A DNA stretch of 64,000 bases, from the NCBI GenBank assembly GCA_021234155.1, contig JAJEKV010000070.1, forward strand, positions 5,713,311 through 5,777,310, written 5' to 3'. This stretch comes from Isoetes taiwanensis (Eukaryota > Streptophyta > Lycopodiopsida > Isoetales > Isoetaceae). Shown one piece after another: positions 34,917 through 47,498 of this stretch. Both the position numbers and the translations under genes were made by a program. The notes under the pieces were generated by a model, which saw only the letters and a list, made by a program, of their open reading frames with translations, did no database searches and had not been told where the DNA came from. Within the stretch, counting starts at the first letter, position 1. Every line of letters begins with the position of its first letter.

Positions 34917-35455
34917 ATTGGCTACATCTGTGACAATAGCCTCTATTAAGTTAGCTAATATATCTGTCATGACAATTTAAATGGGTGTACCTCTAATAAG
35001 TTAGCATGCCTAGTCATCATGTCTAATATATCACATATTTCGTTTTTATTCCATATTGTTACTCTCCCTCTTCCTTTGAGCTGTTCTATTGTTGATTTCT
35101 CTCTTTTTTTAAGCATGGAAGAAAGGTACAGAGTATGAGCGTCTAAAGCCCTAGGAGTAAACATACTAACTTGATGAACAGACGTAGTATGAAGAAAATT
35201 GTATACCCTTGTTGGGGTTGGAGTATTGCTTATTTCCGCAATGTGATGGTATGACCAAAAGCATCGCCAGGCCCAAGTTTATGGGACATGGATTCACCGG
35301 GTCAGAGTTGAAAGGAGATGGATTCTGACTTTAAGTTCTTTTCTTAATGTTTTCTAGGAATGCAAACTTCACTCTAACATAATCCCCGCATGTGATGATC
35401 GGGCCTCGTGGTGACATGTCATTTGCTTTTGTTTCTCCAAATTTTACAGATTCTA
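34917..35455. repeat. ~535-bp direct repeat, copy 2
   Basis: The partner of 33,622-34,153 in the same orientation, 1.3 kb apart. A segmental tandem duplication of intron sequence is simplest. LTR-like TG...CA ends are absent. Confidence 0.85.
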
Positions 35456-36139
35456 TTATGCATTGCTATAAGTCCCAAGTTAAACGAGATTTTCTGATGA
35501 TTATAATCAAGGATTTAATGAAAAGAAGAAGACAGTTCAAAATGTTGCCGCTTAAAGTCATTCTCATGTAAGCTCATTATCATCGTGGTCCCTATTTTAG
35601 AAAAAAAATTTGTATGTTCCGATGGATCTTGTTAGCATATGACATGTGATGTGTCACCATTCTTAGATGACTAGGCATGACACGGATGTTGTCGACATGG
35701 ATCTCCTATAAAGCCATAGTCATGCTTTATAGTTCTTTATTCAATTTACTCATAGCGCTATGATTTCGTGTATCTCTTTCATTCTAGCATATTTGCATGC
35801 AGTGATCTTTCAGATCTGCTGGTAGACCCACGGAATATGTTGAGAGAACTTTTTTATTTTGGGGGTGAAAAGGACACAAAGGAACAATCGATATTAAAAA
35901 TTTGTCTGCATGCAGCTTTTTTTAATTAATCACAGAGCTCGTTTTTAGAAGTGATTTTTTGACTCCAATATCAATAGGTCTGCGACATTGGACTCCAAGT
36001 TATTCTCCAGTTTTTTTGGAGATTGCCCTGTTGTTCAAGGCGGAAGGTCAGACTTACCCGCCTCCAGGTATTACTTGGAGGATGTGTAATGAAAGCAAGT
36101 CGCAGATCAACTCTCACCGACGCCCGCCAAAGACGAAAG

Positions 36140-37707
36140 GTAAGCAAGGTTGGTTTAACTATCTCTTTTATGAATGTCTTGGAGAATCTAACCAGATGCT
36201 TCTATCAATAGATTTTGAAGAATCTGACAAACAGTGGTAGAGGAAGGGAAAATCTTGTCTCTTCTGGTTGGGAAGATGTAACAACGCTAGAAGAGGTTCC
36301 TATAAATCCATTTATTGGATTTATAAGGATTTGCGATATTTTGGTTATAGCAGTAACACCAGGAACAATCTAAATTGCCTTTCTCCTTGTTCGAATTTGT
36401 AATGTTGGAAGTAATAGTATATAAAAACTCATGGAATATGACTAGGGTTTTCAGACACCCCCAACTTGATATAGATTTCTCGATAGATGTGCATACTTGT
36501 GAAAGAGCATTTCTGGTTTTGCACAGCTTTCCATCGGAATTTTCAAGTGCTTCTGAATGGCGGAAGCCAGCAGTTGGAATATGGAACATGCAGCAGGAGA
36601 ATTGATACATAATAGATATAGATGAAAATTCAAGTTTGGATGTATGAAATCCTTTTTGATACATGCATGCTTTTTGTAGATAATAATCGGACTTCCCTGT
36701 GCAGGCTAATTGAATGAGGACATGATTGATTATGATTTGCTTGAAGACTTAATTATCTATATTGACACCACACATGGAACAATTTTGTCCACGTGAATAC
36801 ACCTACAAGCGTTGGATTTCATCTATGGCTGTATAAATTCAAGAAAATTCTAAGTGGGTTGGGCTGGCAGTTATCATTGACCATGGCTAGGGTTTTCGTT
36901 GAGAGGAATGCTTGAACGAGACATGCTGGTTTGTTCCTCAAAGGATTCAAGCCTAGTCTGTCTATCCATATTCCATTCCCGCAAGAGCCCTTTGGCTTTC
37001 GCTCTGCTTAACCGATTATCTTGATTTCTGAACTGAGTTCATATTTTCCATATATATACACAATGTTGCGCCTTGCCTTCGCCAAGCGTCTAGGTATGCC
37101 ATTTGCTCTTTTCCTTACTGCTCTGTACTTCATCCGAGAATTTTTTTGCATTTCAATTATAGTTACCATTTCAATTGCTATGCTCATCATTTTACCAAAT
37201 TTTATAGGTCAACCTTTGGTTTGTCCATCATTGTTGCAGCATTTTTGCCTCTTGCATTCGCCATTGCCCAAGACCTAGAGAGAAAAGAAATTGCTCCAAA
37301 CAAGCACCAACTCTCTTATTCAAGAAGCTCTTTGAAAAGGAATCTAGCACTTACACCTATTTACTTGCAGATCTAAGCGATCTTGAGAAACTTGCTCTGG
37401 TATTGTTTCCCCCAATTGCATTAGATGCTCATGGTTATAAAGTCCAATTCAATAACTTATATCTAGTATGACCTACAAAATATTCACTTTGGATGGTGGA
37501 GATTGGCTTAGAGCTAAAACACTCGGTAAAAAGTGAGCATTTTTTTGTTTCTAGTTTTCTTTCTCTTTTTCTTTTTTTCTCTTGTAAAGTTGATTGGTTT
37601 TCACGAGGATTAAGCATGTGAGTGTCACCCACTGTTGTCGATTTTTTGCAAAGATTAAAAAACCACCCACACCATATCCTACAATTTGTTATGCAAAGTA
37701 ATCAAAC
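36140..37707. other. Unassigned
   Basis: Only short frames. A decayed copy of the kinase-like exon 1 start lies at about 36,790-36,850. Nothing else is recognised. Confidence 0.5.
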
Positions 37708-38622
37708 GTGCTTTTGACTAGTTCCTTTTTTTTCCTTTTCGAAATTCGACCTCTACCTACTGTTTCTACTGTGACGTGTAGAAAGCATTGTGAGAATGCA
37801 AATAGGTGCCATCAAGCAATATTATATTCTGATCCAGGGCCAGACTTGAACGCATATCAAGAGGATAGCTGGCACTTCCCTATAATTCCAGATTATGGTC
37901 CTCCAAATGGCAAGATGGAAGGATTAAGGAGTTGTATTCATGGAAATGAATATCAAGGTTTTAAGATTGAAAGAGATCTAGATGGGGCTGATTTAGATGA
38001 TGCCATTCAAGAGCAAAAGGCCTATGCATCAGCTATTTGCAAGTGCTCGGAATCCAGGTTTGAAGATAGCTCTATCCTTAAGAATTTCAGAATTTTTTCT
38101 CCTTTGCATATGCCTAAAAGTGCTAACAGTTGCAAAAGGTTTGGTGAGCAAGAGTTGGCTGATTTAATATCATTCTATGGAACATCAAAAACAGTTGGAA
38201 AAGCAAAGAGTAAAGAAATTGTTTCAGCTTTGGTTGATGGACAAGCTTTGAGAAGAGAGTATGCTGAATTTAAATTGCATGTTCAAGCAAATTGGCCACA
38301 CATGAAGCTTGAAGAGTTAGGAGCTGCTATTGCATGTAATGAGGTACACGCTAACTCTTATAGTAATGTGCTGAAATTGATACAGGTTGCGCTTGTTCAA
38401 TGTGCAAGTAATGCCATATGCGAGACTGTGTTTAGTCATCGAAGTGCTATAAAAGATAAGTTCGCGAACAGGATGGAAAGCAAAATGTTGGATGCACGGC
38501 TGAATGTTACTATAAATGGTCCTGACGATTGTGCTGATTTTGACTTCAGGGATAGTGTTGAAATTTGGAAAAAGATGTCAAGTCGGCAAATATATAATGC
38601 TACGCAGGACCATCTTGTATAA
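37708..38622 (+). CDS. hAT transposase C-terminal region (second hAT lineage), 304-aa open frame
   Basis: The frame opens in pyrimidine-rich sequence, but credible protein starts near 37,780 after a TGTAG that could be an acceptor (KHCENANRCHQAILYSD). Features: RIFSPLHMPKSANSCKRFGE, QELADLISFYG, and the C-terminal hAT-family block VQCASNAICETVFSHRSAIK followed by ANRMESKMLDARLNVTINGP and DSVEIWKKMSSR. This layout matches the end of hAT transposases related to ZNF862-type proteins, where the block mediates dimerisation. The upstream catalytic part is not seen. About 280 codons without a stop is notable among so many broken genes. Either the fragment is young or it is under selection. It is not the same lineage as the hAT at 44-47 kb. 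Confidence 0.7.
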   Translation: MLLTSSFFFLFEIRPLPTVSTVTCRKHCENANRCHQAILYSDPGPDLNAYQEDSWHFPIIPDYGPPNGKMEGLRSCIHGNEYQGFKIERDLDGADLDDAIQEQKAYASAICKCSESRFEDSSILKNFRIFSPLHMPKSANSCKRFGEQELADLISFYGTSKTVGKAKSKEIVSALVDGQALRREYAEFKLHVQANWPHMKLEELGAAIACNEVHANSYSNVLKLIQVALVQCASNAICETVFSHRSAIKDKFANRMESKMLDARLNVTINGPDDCADFDFRDSVEIWKKMSSRQIYNATQDHLV

Positions 38623-39292
<670 letters not shown>

Positions 39293-40776
39293 GGCTCCCG
39301 AAATTGAGTCCAAGCGCGCCAAGCCCGGTTCGCCCGCCTGTGCGAACCCCGAAAATTGCCAGCGAACCAACCATTCATTCGCCCAGCGAAACCCCTTGGG
39401 GGGCGGGCATCGGTTCGCGGGCGCAATCGCTGCAAGGCATTGCTGCCGGGTTCGCTTAGGCTTAACCCAAACCCCGATTAAGTGTCGAGGCGTCGGTGGG
39501 CTGATCGATGTTAATGTATGTATGCAGTGCCCGTAACCCCATCGGGTTCGCCTGGGGAACCCCAGGTCAGATCAGGTCAGATTGGCGCAGGTATCGGCAA
39601 ATGAGTACGCTTCCCCGGGTTCGCTTTGGGCGAACCCAAGAGCGGCAGGGCGGGCGAGGTTCACGCTTGTACACTGAGCCACGCTTCAAGTTTGTACAAT
39701 CGATCTATCCCCAAGGAATTGATCCCACCAAATTGTTGTTGAAGAGATTAAAATAAATCGAGATTGGAGGTCAAAGATCTCTGCCGAATAGTTTCTTCTA
39801 ATCTGCTGCCTAGATCAACTTCGCATGCTTTTTGCACAAACCCAAGGTGGGCGGATGCTTCCACCAAAGAATTTCCCCACGATTCAAAGTTTCTAGATTT
39901 TGCATGAGACCCATTTCGGGAATGAATGCCTTCTAGTTTGTTGCATTGCGGCTCCGGATCAACCATAGCCGCGTGCAGTTTGCAATTTGAGAAGGAATTG
40001 CTCTAAAGCTTGTTGAAGCTCAAGTCCAAGAATTGTAAAGAAGCCGATTTCCAATGTCCTTGGGGATTGATGCCACCAATTGATTTTCAGCCAAATCTAA
40101 CTGTTTCAAACTAGCACAAACCGCCGATCTCGGCAGAATCCGCCCGAAAGGTCAAGTTATTCCACAAGAGCAAGATTTCTAATTTTTCCAATCGGCCAAA
40201 TGCAGGGAGGGATCGGTCCTTGCGAGCATTTTCAAACAAACAAAGCTCCACAAGATCTGCATTCGGTTTCCCGGTTCCCGATGGCAACATTCCCGCAAGC
40301 CCCGTTCTCGTGTAGATAGATCAATTTCACCGCGAGATAACCGCCCAATGAGGCGGAATATCTCCCGACAATAGATTTGTGGCAATACCCAAAACAGCTT
40401 AATGCATTTCCACCAAATCGGACCTCTTCTAGGCTGCGAAAGTTGTTGATCCAAGTGGGTATTCTTCCACTGAAGTGATTATCAGCCAAATACAGATTTC
40501 GAAGCTTAGACCAAGATTTTAGGGCCGCCACAAGCAGCCCATCCACGGGTTCGCTTAACCTTAACCCGGCGGGTAATAAATGCCCTAGCGTTTGCCCGGT
40601 TCGCCGCGGTTGGCTTAACCCGGTTCGGGTTCGCTTGGCGAACCCGGTTAATAGTGCCACCGCCAGCCATGCGTCAACATGGCGGGTTCGGCTGGGCCGA
40701 ATCCACGGGTTCGCCTGGCGAATTTCCCGTTCGCTTGGGCGGCCTACCGGCCTCCTCGAACTCAATTTCGGGAGCC
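39293..40776. mobile_element. 1.48-kb inverted-repeat element with captured LRR gene fragment
   Basis: The left end GGCTCCCGAAATTGAGT (39,293) is matched in reverse complement at 40,776. Inside each end lies 250-400 bases of GC-rich sequence full of GGGTTCGC/GCGAACCC boxes that can fold back. Between them (about 39,700-40,534) is leucine-rich repeat coding sequence on minus. This is the architecture of gene-capturing TIR elements (Pack type). No clear target duplication was found, so the outer limits are provisional. Confidence 0.6.
39700..40534 (-). pseudogene. Leucine-rich repeat protein fragment
   Basis: The clearest repeat is LRNLYLADNHFSGRIPTWIN followed by FRSLEEVRFGGNALSCFGY, the plant extracellular LRR consensus (LxxLxLxxNxFSGxIP). 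Further downstream on minus (lower coordinates) more LRR-like pieces occur in changing frames: LKQLDLAENQ near 40,100, then NCTRL and NLETL pieces near 39,850-40,000. This is the ectodomain type found in LRR receptor kinases/proteins. No kinase, signal peptide or transmembrane part is present. Frameshifts and stops make it a fragment, carried by the surrounding inverted-repeat element. Confidence 0.65.
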
Positions 40777-42934
40777 GATCGAAGCACCGCACTCAAAAAG
40801 AAAGACATGTATCTCAAACACCTTAAAGTTTTGAAACTTAGCAACAGAAATGAAACTCGAATAAGAATTGCATTTACGAACAGTTCTTAGAGCACTAGAA
40901 ACAGTTGTTATTATAAAAAAAAAAAAACAACAAAGAAAATAACTCCATGCAAGTGAAATTCCTAAACCCTGCATGCATACAATATTAACCATTAAAATAA
41001 ACACAACAAGACGAATAAAACTCAAAGATAAATGACAAAATATGGATACTTGATAAAGCGACTCAAGATGCTAAATCAGAAATGATGTACTATTTGCAAA
41101 CAACTTTTCTTAACATGGAACGGGAGAATAAAAAAGAGACAACAAAGTTATAATATATCATCATAATAGATCAATAATGTAAACCACCAGTAGATGGAAA
41201 TTCCTCGAAGTTCCACTATTTGTTTAAATTAGATATTTTTTGGGTCTTATGTTTCTTGCAGTGTCACTGCCACAATTTTTTAACTCAATCAAAAGCAAAA
41301 ATTTTAAGCTCACTGATCAAACTGTTATAGAGTTTTTTGAAATCACAGACCACCAAAATCACAGATCTAAAAATCGCCATAGCCATTTCTATAGCCAAAG
41401 ATTGTTCCCAAGCTCCACAGCACCATAGCTAGAACTCTTGCTGGAAAGATCTAAAGCAACTTGCAAGACAAAGAAAGAGGAACCCAGTTCAGAAGACCCA
41501 TTTCGATTAAATACTATACTGTATAATTTCGAAATTAGAGTATACTTGGGTATTGCATTATCAAATGTTGGACATTAACTGGGGTCCGACTGCACAGGTT
41601 TTGAACGAAAGAAATGTTCGCAACGGGCCGTCGTGATAAATTTCTTGTAGAATTAAATGAAATCTTATCATATTTAAAAATATTGGGTCTTGAGTTCACG
41701 TCCCATATTGTTATGAGTTCCCTTGTATATATTTTAACCATGATGCCTACAATTCCCACTAGATAGTAAAATAATAATGATTGAGGTAAATGCCTATCCA
41801 TTTTTCAACTAAACATGCTATAACTATGGGTCTCAATTCTATATCTACACGTTTTGAAATATGTTATCTTTGATGTTAGGCTCAAAAACATTCTCAGCTC
41901 ACCCTCATATTTTATTTAAGACTCGTGATCCATAATCCAATATGTCCCCCACTGAGTTTTGTCAACTTGTGGTAAGCACGGCTTGTGAACTTGTGTCTAA
42001 AGGGTGTGGATGGAGGAATAGTGTATCTTAGTGCAAATGGCATATGTACACGCATCTTAGTGAAATTTGTATATGCAGATTGTATTTTCTCTTCTCTAAC
42101 ATTCACTGCTTGGTTGCTCAAATCTCATGGTGTATACAGCATTCAGAGGCATTTGCAATGTGCTTTAAAAGCAGTGCAGAAGGCCAGAAAGTTAGGCATC
42201 ACTCTGTAAGATCTTCATCATTCTGTAAAATCTTTTTGTTGCCAATCTTTGCATTCTGAAACTAGAAGGTACACTGCAGAGAGAGAGAAATGATAATGCT
42301 AGTTTGGTGATTTGTGCTTTAAGAGTTGGTGCATTTGCACTCTGCACATAAGCATCAAGTTCCTTAGGATTTCGTTCTTTTGGACTCCACATTGATGCAG
42401 CTTGGTCCATCAATTTCCATTATGGAATTTCAAGTGCTTCTATGGCTGGGCCGATCTTCAAGGACCAAGCAAGGCAGCAAATAAGGCCATTGCATCATGT
42501 AAGGTGCTAGATATTTTCCTGCAACACCGAACAAATTGTTGTAACAGATTAACAAATATGAATGAGTGTCCTCAAATGTTCTGATTATTACCGCCTCGCG
42601 CCTAGCGCAGGCAGCAACAGCACCATCTAGCAACAAGCACAACAGTCAGAGTCGGAGTTGGAATCGAGCACGGCGGGGGGGATTAGATGCACTAGCATCA
42701 ACGGCTTCACATCAGATACTCATGATCTGGTTCTGATTTCCAGTTCCTTGCTGCCACTTTGAATCCGAGAGGGAGGCTTTTTTCTTTTTTCCTATTATCT
42801 CATCCATGATTGGCAGAGAACGGATACACTGGTCTGTGTGCCTAGGCCCTGAACATGCTCGCCTAGCTCACTGCCGGAGTTAGCAACAAGACACAAAGGC
42901 CCAACAGGTCCCGACTCTGCACCCCAGATTCCAT
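40777..42934. other. Unassigned
   Basis: AT-rich sequence with frames under 90 codons. I see no recognisable domain or RNA gene. Confidence 0.5.
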
Positions 42935-43470
42935 TTGGTTCTGCAGCGATGCCCTGAGGTCAGATTCTCCCTGCCTAGCTTCAGATTCAGCCCAGCGAGT
43001 TGGGGCCCAGAGACCGGACTGACCTCGTCATATATAGTTGTGCACTTTAGCACCTCTCAGGATAGATTGTATATGCTCCATCATGGCAGCCATTTGAAGA
43101 ATACTAGCTTCTCTGTTCAGGAGGATCTCTCCCCGGTACAGCTAACTAGGCTACGGGAGGAGTTGTGTAAAGTCTGAGAGGCTCGGCTGCAGAATAAGTG
43201 GGCAGTGTACAGAGGGGGCATGGCTATCATTCGCGACCAGTGGCTTGAGAACCCTTGACTGGGATATGCATAGTGCCTTATTAGTTCTTCTTGTTATTTC
43301 TTTGGTATTTTGTTAAGGGGCTTAGTCCCCATACCGTATTTTGTTTAGGCTTAGGCCTTTTGTTTTCTTGGGGGTTCATGCCCTCTTTCTTTGTTCTGGT
43401 CCCATAACACGATTGGGTTCGCATGGACGATAAAAAAAACTTATCTTATCTTATCTTATCTTATCTTATC
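42935..43470 (+). mobile_element. LINE 3' end with (TTATC)6 tail
   Basis: A short coding-like tail (SPVQLTRLREELCKV, then after a stop ARLQNKWAVYRGG) is followed by an untranslated region with GGTCCCATAACACG...GCATGGACGATAAAAAAAAC and six TTATC units (43,441-43,470). The minus-strand LINE at 59.4 kb ends in the same way: GGGTCCCATGACC...CGTGGACGTTAAAAAAAC, then TATTC units. So this is the 3' remnant of a related LINE, severely 5' truncated. Confidence 0.6.
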
Positions 43471-43767
43471 GTGAAAGAGCATATTTATTGATAAGGTGTT
43501 TGAGCAATTTGGCAAGCCAAAGTTGTGTATGCTTATTACATTCTCGAATAAGGGCTCGCATAAAAACAGACAAGAAGACGAAGTCGCACATCCCACTGTA
43601 CCTTCACATCAACAAACTAGAACACAAAGATAAGAAAACAACAACCTCGAAAAGCGAGGGGCTGGTCACGCATGCCACGCGACAAAAAGCAATCTCGAAA
43701 AAAGAAAGGGGCTGATCACGTGTGCCACGCCACAAAAAACAACATTTACAATAATATACATATTAAG

Positions 43768-43780
43768 CAGGGATAGGTTC
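43768..43780 (+). repeat. hAT left TIR
   Basis: CAGGGATAGGTTC, preceded by ATATTAAG. Weaker similarity to the other end continues inward (AATACG / TATACG). Confidence 0.95.
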
Positions 43781-43879
43781 AATACGCTGTACGTTTTATA
43801 CGGAATACGTATGAATTGTATGATACGGCACAAATTTGCCGTATAAAACGCAAAAAATACGGCAAAAAACAATTCCGGC

Positions 43880-44170
43880 GTCGGAAGATTTTTACAGACG
43901 AAAACAACTAAACAGACGCTGGAAAATTTTCGCGTCGCTGCGAAACTAGAACCGCGACGCTGAAAGTAAAATTTTTCACATCGCGAAAACAACGCCCACA
44001 ACAGACGCCGCGAACATTTTTCGTCGCACGCGGTTTAGTTGTTTTCGCCGTCGCCGAAAAATTTGAACTTCTGCGTCGCTGTTCTCGAAGGTTTCGCGAC
44101 GCCGAAAAAATTCAGCGTCTGCTGTTTAGTTGTTTTCGCCGACGCCGAAAATTTTGAGTCGCTTTTGCCC
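43880..44170. repeat. Left subterminal repeat array of the hAT element
   Basis: About a dozen short boxes built on GACGC/GCGTC and TCGCGA with GAAAA flanks (for example CGCGACGCCGAAAAA, CCGACGCCGAAAA, TGCGTCGCTG), on both strands. Clusters like this near hAT ends are transposase-binding sites in the studied elements. Confidence 0.75.
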
Positions 44171-44567
44171 CATTTACTAAGCAAAAAAAATCTTTGCGCC
44201 ACTGTTTGGCCTGTTTTGTGGCACTGTTAATAGTATATATAAGAAAAACGTGATTAGCCCTAGAATTCACCTCGAACGTTGACCGCCAGGTTGAGTCAAA
44301 ATACTCCTTGGGAAACGGTTTGCCTTTGAGGTGTCGTTTTTCGTGTCACGAGCCTGACGTTGGATACTGGAACGTGAGTTTACTCCGTCCCAGTGGTTTC
44401 CAGCCTTGGGTTCGCATCTGCTTCCATAGAATATCCTATAGGGTCCCGTCCAACCCCCCTTGATTCTCGCACGGAACGTCGACGTAACATATGCATTGTG
44501 AGCTTGCTCCTTTGCATATATACGTCTTCCTTTAGTTCGTGTAATCAAGGAGTCAGATTAAGAGACA

Positions 44568-46706
44568 TTGTCAGCCGGGTCCGAGCAATGGTGGCTACTG
44601 GTCACGCATCTACCTCTGGAGGTGCAGGCAGCGGTCATGCATCTACCTCTAGAGGTGCGAGGATCGTGTGCGATGCCCGCGGCCCCGAGGGGACCGCAAC
44701 TCGTGCACGCGTCGGTGCATCGAGTTGCGGGTCGGAAAAGAGGCCCAGAATGGGAGTTTGTGAAAGAGTTTGGCGCAAATGAGTGGGAATGTGTGTTTTG
44801 TGGATACTCATCGGTAAATGGTTCTGCAACAAGAATTCGAGCTCACATCTTACGTGAACGAGACGTCGGTGTCGCAACTTGTACTGCATCTGCTGACTTG
44901 CGAAAGGATGCCATCGAGAGATTGTCTCGACTGGATGGGATACGCAAAACGAAGAATAATATGAGAAAAAGACGAGTTACGAATACTCAAGAGCAGTGCC
45001 GGGCAGGAGCAGACGAAGATAACTATACCACCCCCCCTGTTGGGACAGCATACCAATCAGAGGGTGGACTAGGGTCAATAGGTATAAGCACGGGAGAACA
45101 GAGAATGATAGAGACAATTGAAATAGTGGAAAGACAGACGAAGCAATAGAGGGTTGATCATTGCTTAACATCAGAGCAATTGAAGAAGACGCAACTGAAG
45201 GTTGTAGAGGCATTTTTATATGCTGGGTTGTCTCCACATATTTTGGAGCACAAAGCAATGAAAGAAGCCTTCCAGGAAGTTGCCAAAGCAGGACCGGCTT
45301 TTAGATTGCCTTCATACAAGCATGCCAACAATAAAATGGTTGATGAAATACATGGAAAAATGATTGAGAGGGTGGAGATGAAGTTGTGTCGTGTGACTGA
45401 AGCGCGGCCAGCTTCATTAGTGACTGATGGTTGGAGCAATGTAAACAAAGACCATCTTATAAATTTCATGATCGTGTATCCAGGGGGTGAAGTATTTTTG
45501 AAAACCGTAGAAACCAAAACTGACCAAGTGACCGGAGATTGGATTTTTCAGAAAACAAAGGCCGTGATAGAAAGTTTTGGACCGAAGAGAATATTTCAAG
45601 TTGTAATGGATAACGCGTCTAATTGCAAGCTAGCGGGTGAATTATTGGAGTCTGAATTTCCAGGGTTGCATGCTACTAGTTGCCAATGCCATTGCCTGAA
45701 CCTATTGCTGAAGGACTGGTTCTCACAGCACACGTGGTTCAAAGATCCCATTCAGAAAGCGCGTCGGCTTGTAAAATTCATCACAAAGAAGCCGGCAATT
45801 TATGCCATTTACAAGTCATTGCGTCAGAAGAGCCTAGCACTCATGAATCCTGGGCAAACTCGGTTTGGTTCCAATTACATCTGTCTTGAAAGAGTGCTGA
45901 AGTGTCGTGATTGGATTATCTCAACCTTTAATCATACAGAGTTTTTTGATTGGGAAAGGAGGCGTAAAAGGGAAAAAATGCTTTGCCAAACACCGACAAC
46001 AAGCCGCCGCCCTTCGAGAAATGCTTGGGCGGAGACATTTTGGAAAGGTGTAAAAATGTTGTGAGGTGCATGCAACCCGCTTTGTCATGCCATCAAAACC
46101 CTTGATTCTTCAAGGCAAGCAATCGAAAGATCCGGAGGTGTTGGCACTCCATTCAATCCTTCCTAGAACGTGATGGCCCCAATGCGCCATTTGACAATGC
46201 TAAGCGCCAAAGACTACTTAGAAACTTCAATGAACGATGGAAGAAGTCATACAATGATATTCATGGCGCCGCCAAGATGCCTTAGACCCACACAACCCAC
46301 GATATGGACCAGCATACGATAAAGAAGTGATGGGCTCGTTGAAGAAGGTTGCAAAATGTTCTATCCCAACAAATCGGACTACAAGCTTTTCATTGCCGAA
46401 GTTAACTCAATACCGTAAACCCGAGTGGAAGGTGGGCGATGAAGAGCTTCACGACGACCGGAGAGTCATAAGAAGGAACCAAATATGGAATCCTATGCAT
46501 GGTGGCAAGCCCATGGGCAAGTTATATCGATACCTTGCGGGGCAATTGCAATGACTATCCTCTCTTTGGTATCTTCCAATAGTGCAAGTGAGAGGAATTG
46601 GAGTGCCTATAAGTACATACACAGCGTCACCCGCAATCGCTTGCTACATAAGAAGGCGCATAAAACTTGTATACAACTTCTCAACCGGGCGGCTATTGAA
46701 TCGTAA
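44568..46706 (+). pseudogene. hAT transposase (BED finger, DUF659, hAT dimerisation)
   Basis: One frame runs from 44,568 to 46,064 with a single internal TAG at 45,147. It contains the BED-type finger (WECVFCGYSS with RIRAHILRERDVGVATC) at about residues 72-105, then the DUF659/RNase H-like core: LVTDGWSNVNKDHLINFMIV, FQVVMDNASNCKLAGELL and CQCHCLNLLLKDW. After 46,064 the reading shifts at least twice: LDPHNPRYGPAYDKEVM (46,270-46,550 frame), then VSSNSASERNWSAYKYIHS and TRNRLLHKK in the 46,485 frame, the conserved dimerisation block. An acidic tail (EVEEDSFEDNEDEML) follows to about 46,920. The true start is unclear: an alternative frame from 44,589 (MVATGHASTSGG) joins by a shift near 44,755. 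As read it is broken. Confidence 0.9.
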
Positions 46707-47381
46707 ATGCGATGGTACATCCGCAAATCGATAAGCTACGCTTCCTTTCATGGATGCAGATTCCGAAGTGGAAGAGGACAGCTTCGAAGACAATGAGGAC
46801 GAGATGCTTGCAATAAATGCTGCAAGCCATGTTGATGAAGACATTCAACGCACCCACTTCGTTGATGACGAAGATGATATAGACCAAGCCATATTCTCGA
46901 TCGGATCAGCCGACAAATGAGGATACCGAGGAGTCTGATACAGAAAGGCCAGGTTCGAGCAATGCGCTTGATGACTTGACCGGCCTACGTAATCCAAATG
47001 GACTCACCTTCGCGCTTTACCTTGACAAACAGAGAACGGGCTAGAAGAAACACGTCTCGAGGACGTTTCACTAAGGGAAAGGGTCATCGGAGGTTGAACC
47101 TAGGTCCCCAGGCAGAAGAGGATGGAACTGCGAATGATGAAACTGATGAAGAAGGCGCTGCCTAGAAAAATGATGTGATGAGTATCTTCAGTCTGTCTGT
47201 TGTAATTGGTCTTGAGGATTTTCATACTATTGTAACCGTCCCTGGCACTATTAATAAAAAAGAAGTTTTTGGTTACACTTTTTTGTCACAAATGTTTCGT
47301 TCATGTATGATAGTTCTTTCTATGTTTCTTTCATGTTTCATTCATGTGTAACCGCAGTGCACAAATTGGGCTTTGAATGCT
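46707..47381. other. hAT transposase acidic tail and 3' flank
   Basis: Holds the coding-like acidic/basic tail (through about 47,160, RARRNTSRGRFTKGKGHRRL) in shifting frames, then AT-rich sequence with TTCATGTTTCATTCATGT repeats. Confidence 0.5.
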
Positions 47382-47498
47382 ATCAGGACCTATAATCTGT
47401 ACTCTATTCCTCTGGATGGCATATGCTCTGAATACCCAAATGGGTTTGCATGGCATGTGCCACCCAAAGGAATGGAGGTACAAATTATAGGTCCTGAT
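47382..47498. repeat. Long hairpin 1 in hAT (117 nt)
   Basis: The arms ATCAGGACCTATAATCTGTA... and ...TACAAATTATAGGTCCTGAT pair over about 45 bases with few mismatches and a short loop near 47,440. The size and near-perfect stem fit a miniature foldback or a young small-RNA precursor. Confidence 0.8.

Larger units (their letters stand above)
33420..36139 (+). pseudogene. DExH-box RNA helicase, decayed exons
   Basis: Two exons are clear. 34,494-34,559, with AG before and GT after, encodes GDSLLQDVSHVIVDEVPECT, the DExH motif II region, but the box reads DEVP where DExH is expected. About 35,977-36,085 encodes SATLDSKLFSSFFGDCPVV and later SRYYLEDV, motif III (SAT) and the region after it, ending in TAA exactly where the usual YE of YLEDVYE would continue. 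A third, weaker match at 33,420-33,545 (LGGHLSQAWSCILFST) resembles the motif Ia/Ib part. A GT donor follows the last exon at 36,140. Intact homologues unwind RNA using ATP. The altered motif II and the stop make this a pseudogene. Confidence 0.65.

Noticed and set aside
33622-35455. LTR pair of a small retroelement
   Set aside because: No TG...CA ends, no PBS/PPT, and a helicase exon lies between. A tandem duplication is simpler.
41985-42259. Possible enzyme exon (phrase LQCALKAVQKARKLGITL)
   Set aside because: A single short phrase that I could not tie to a specific family; no splice pair or neighbouring exon.
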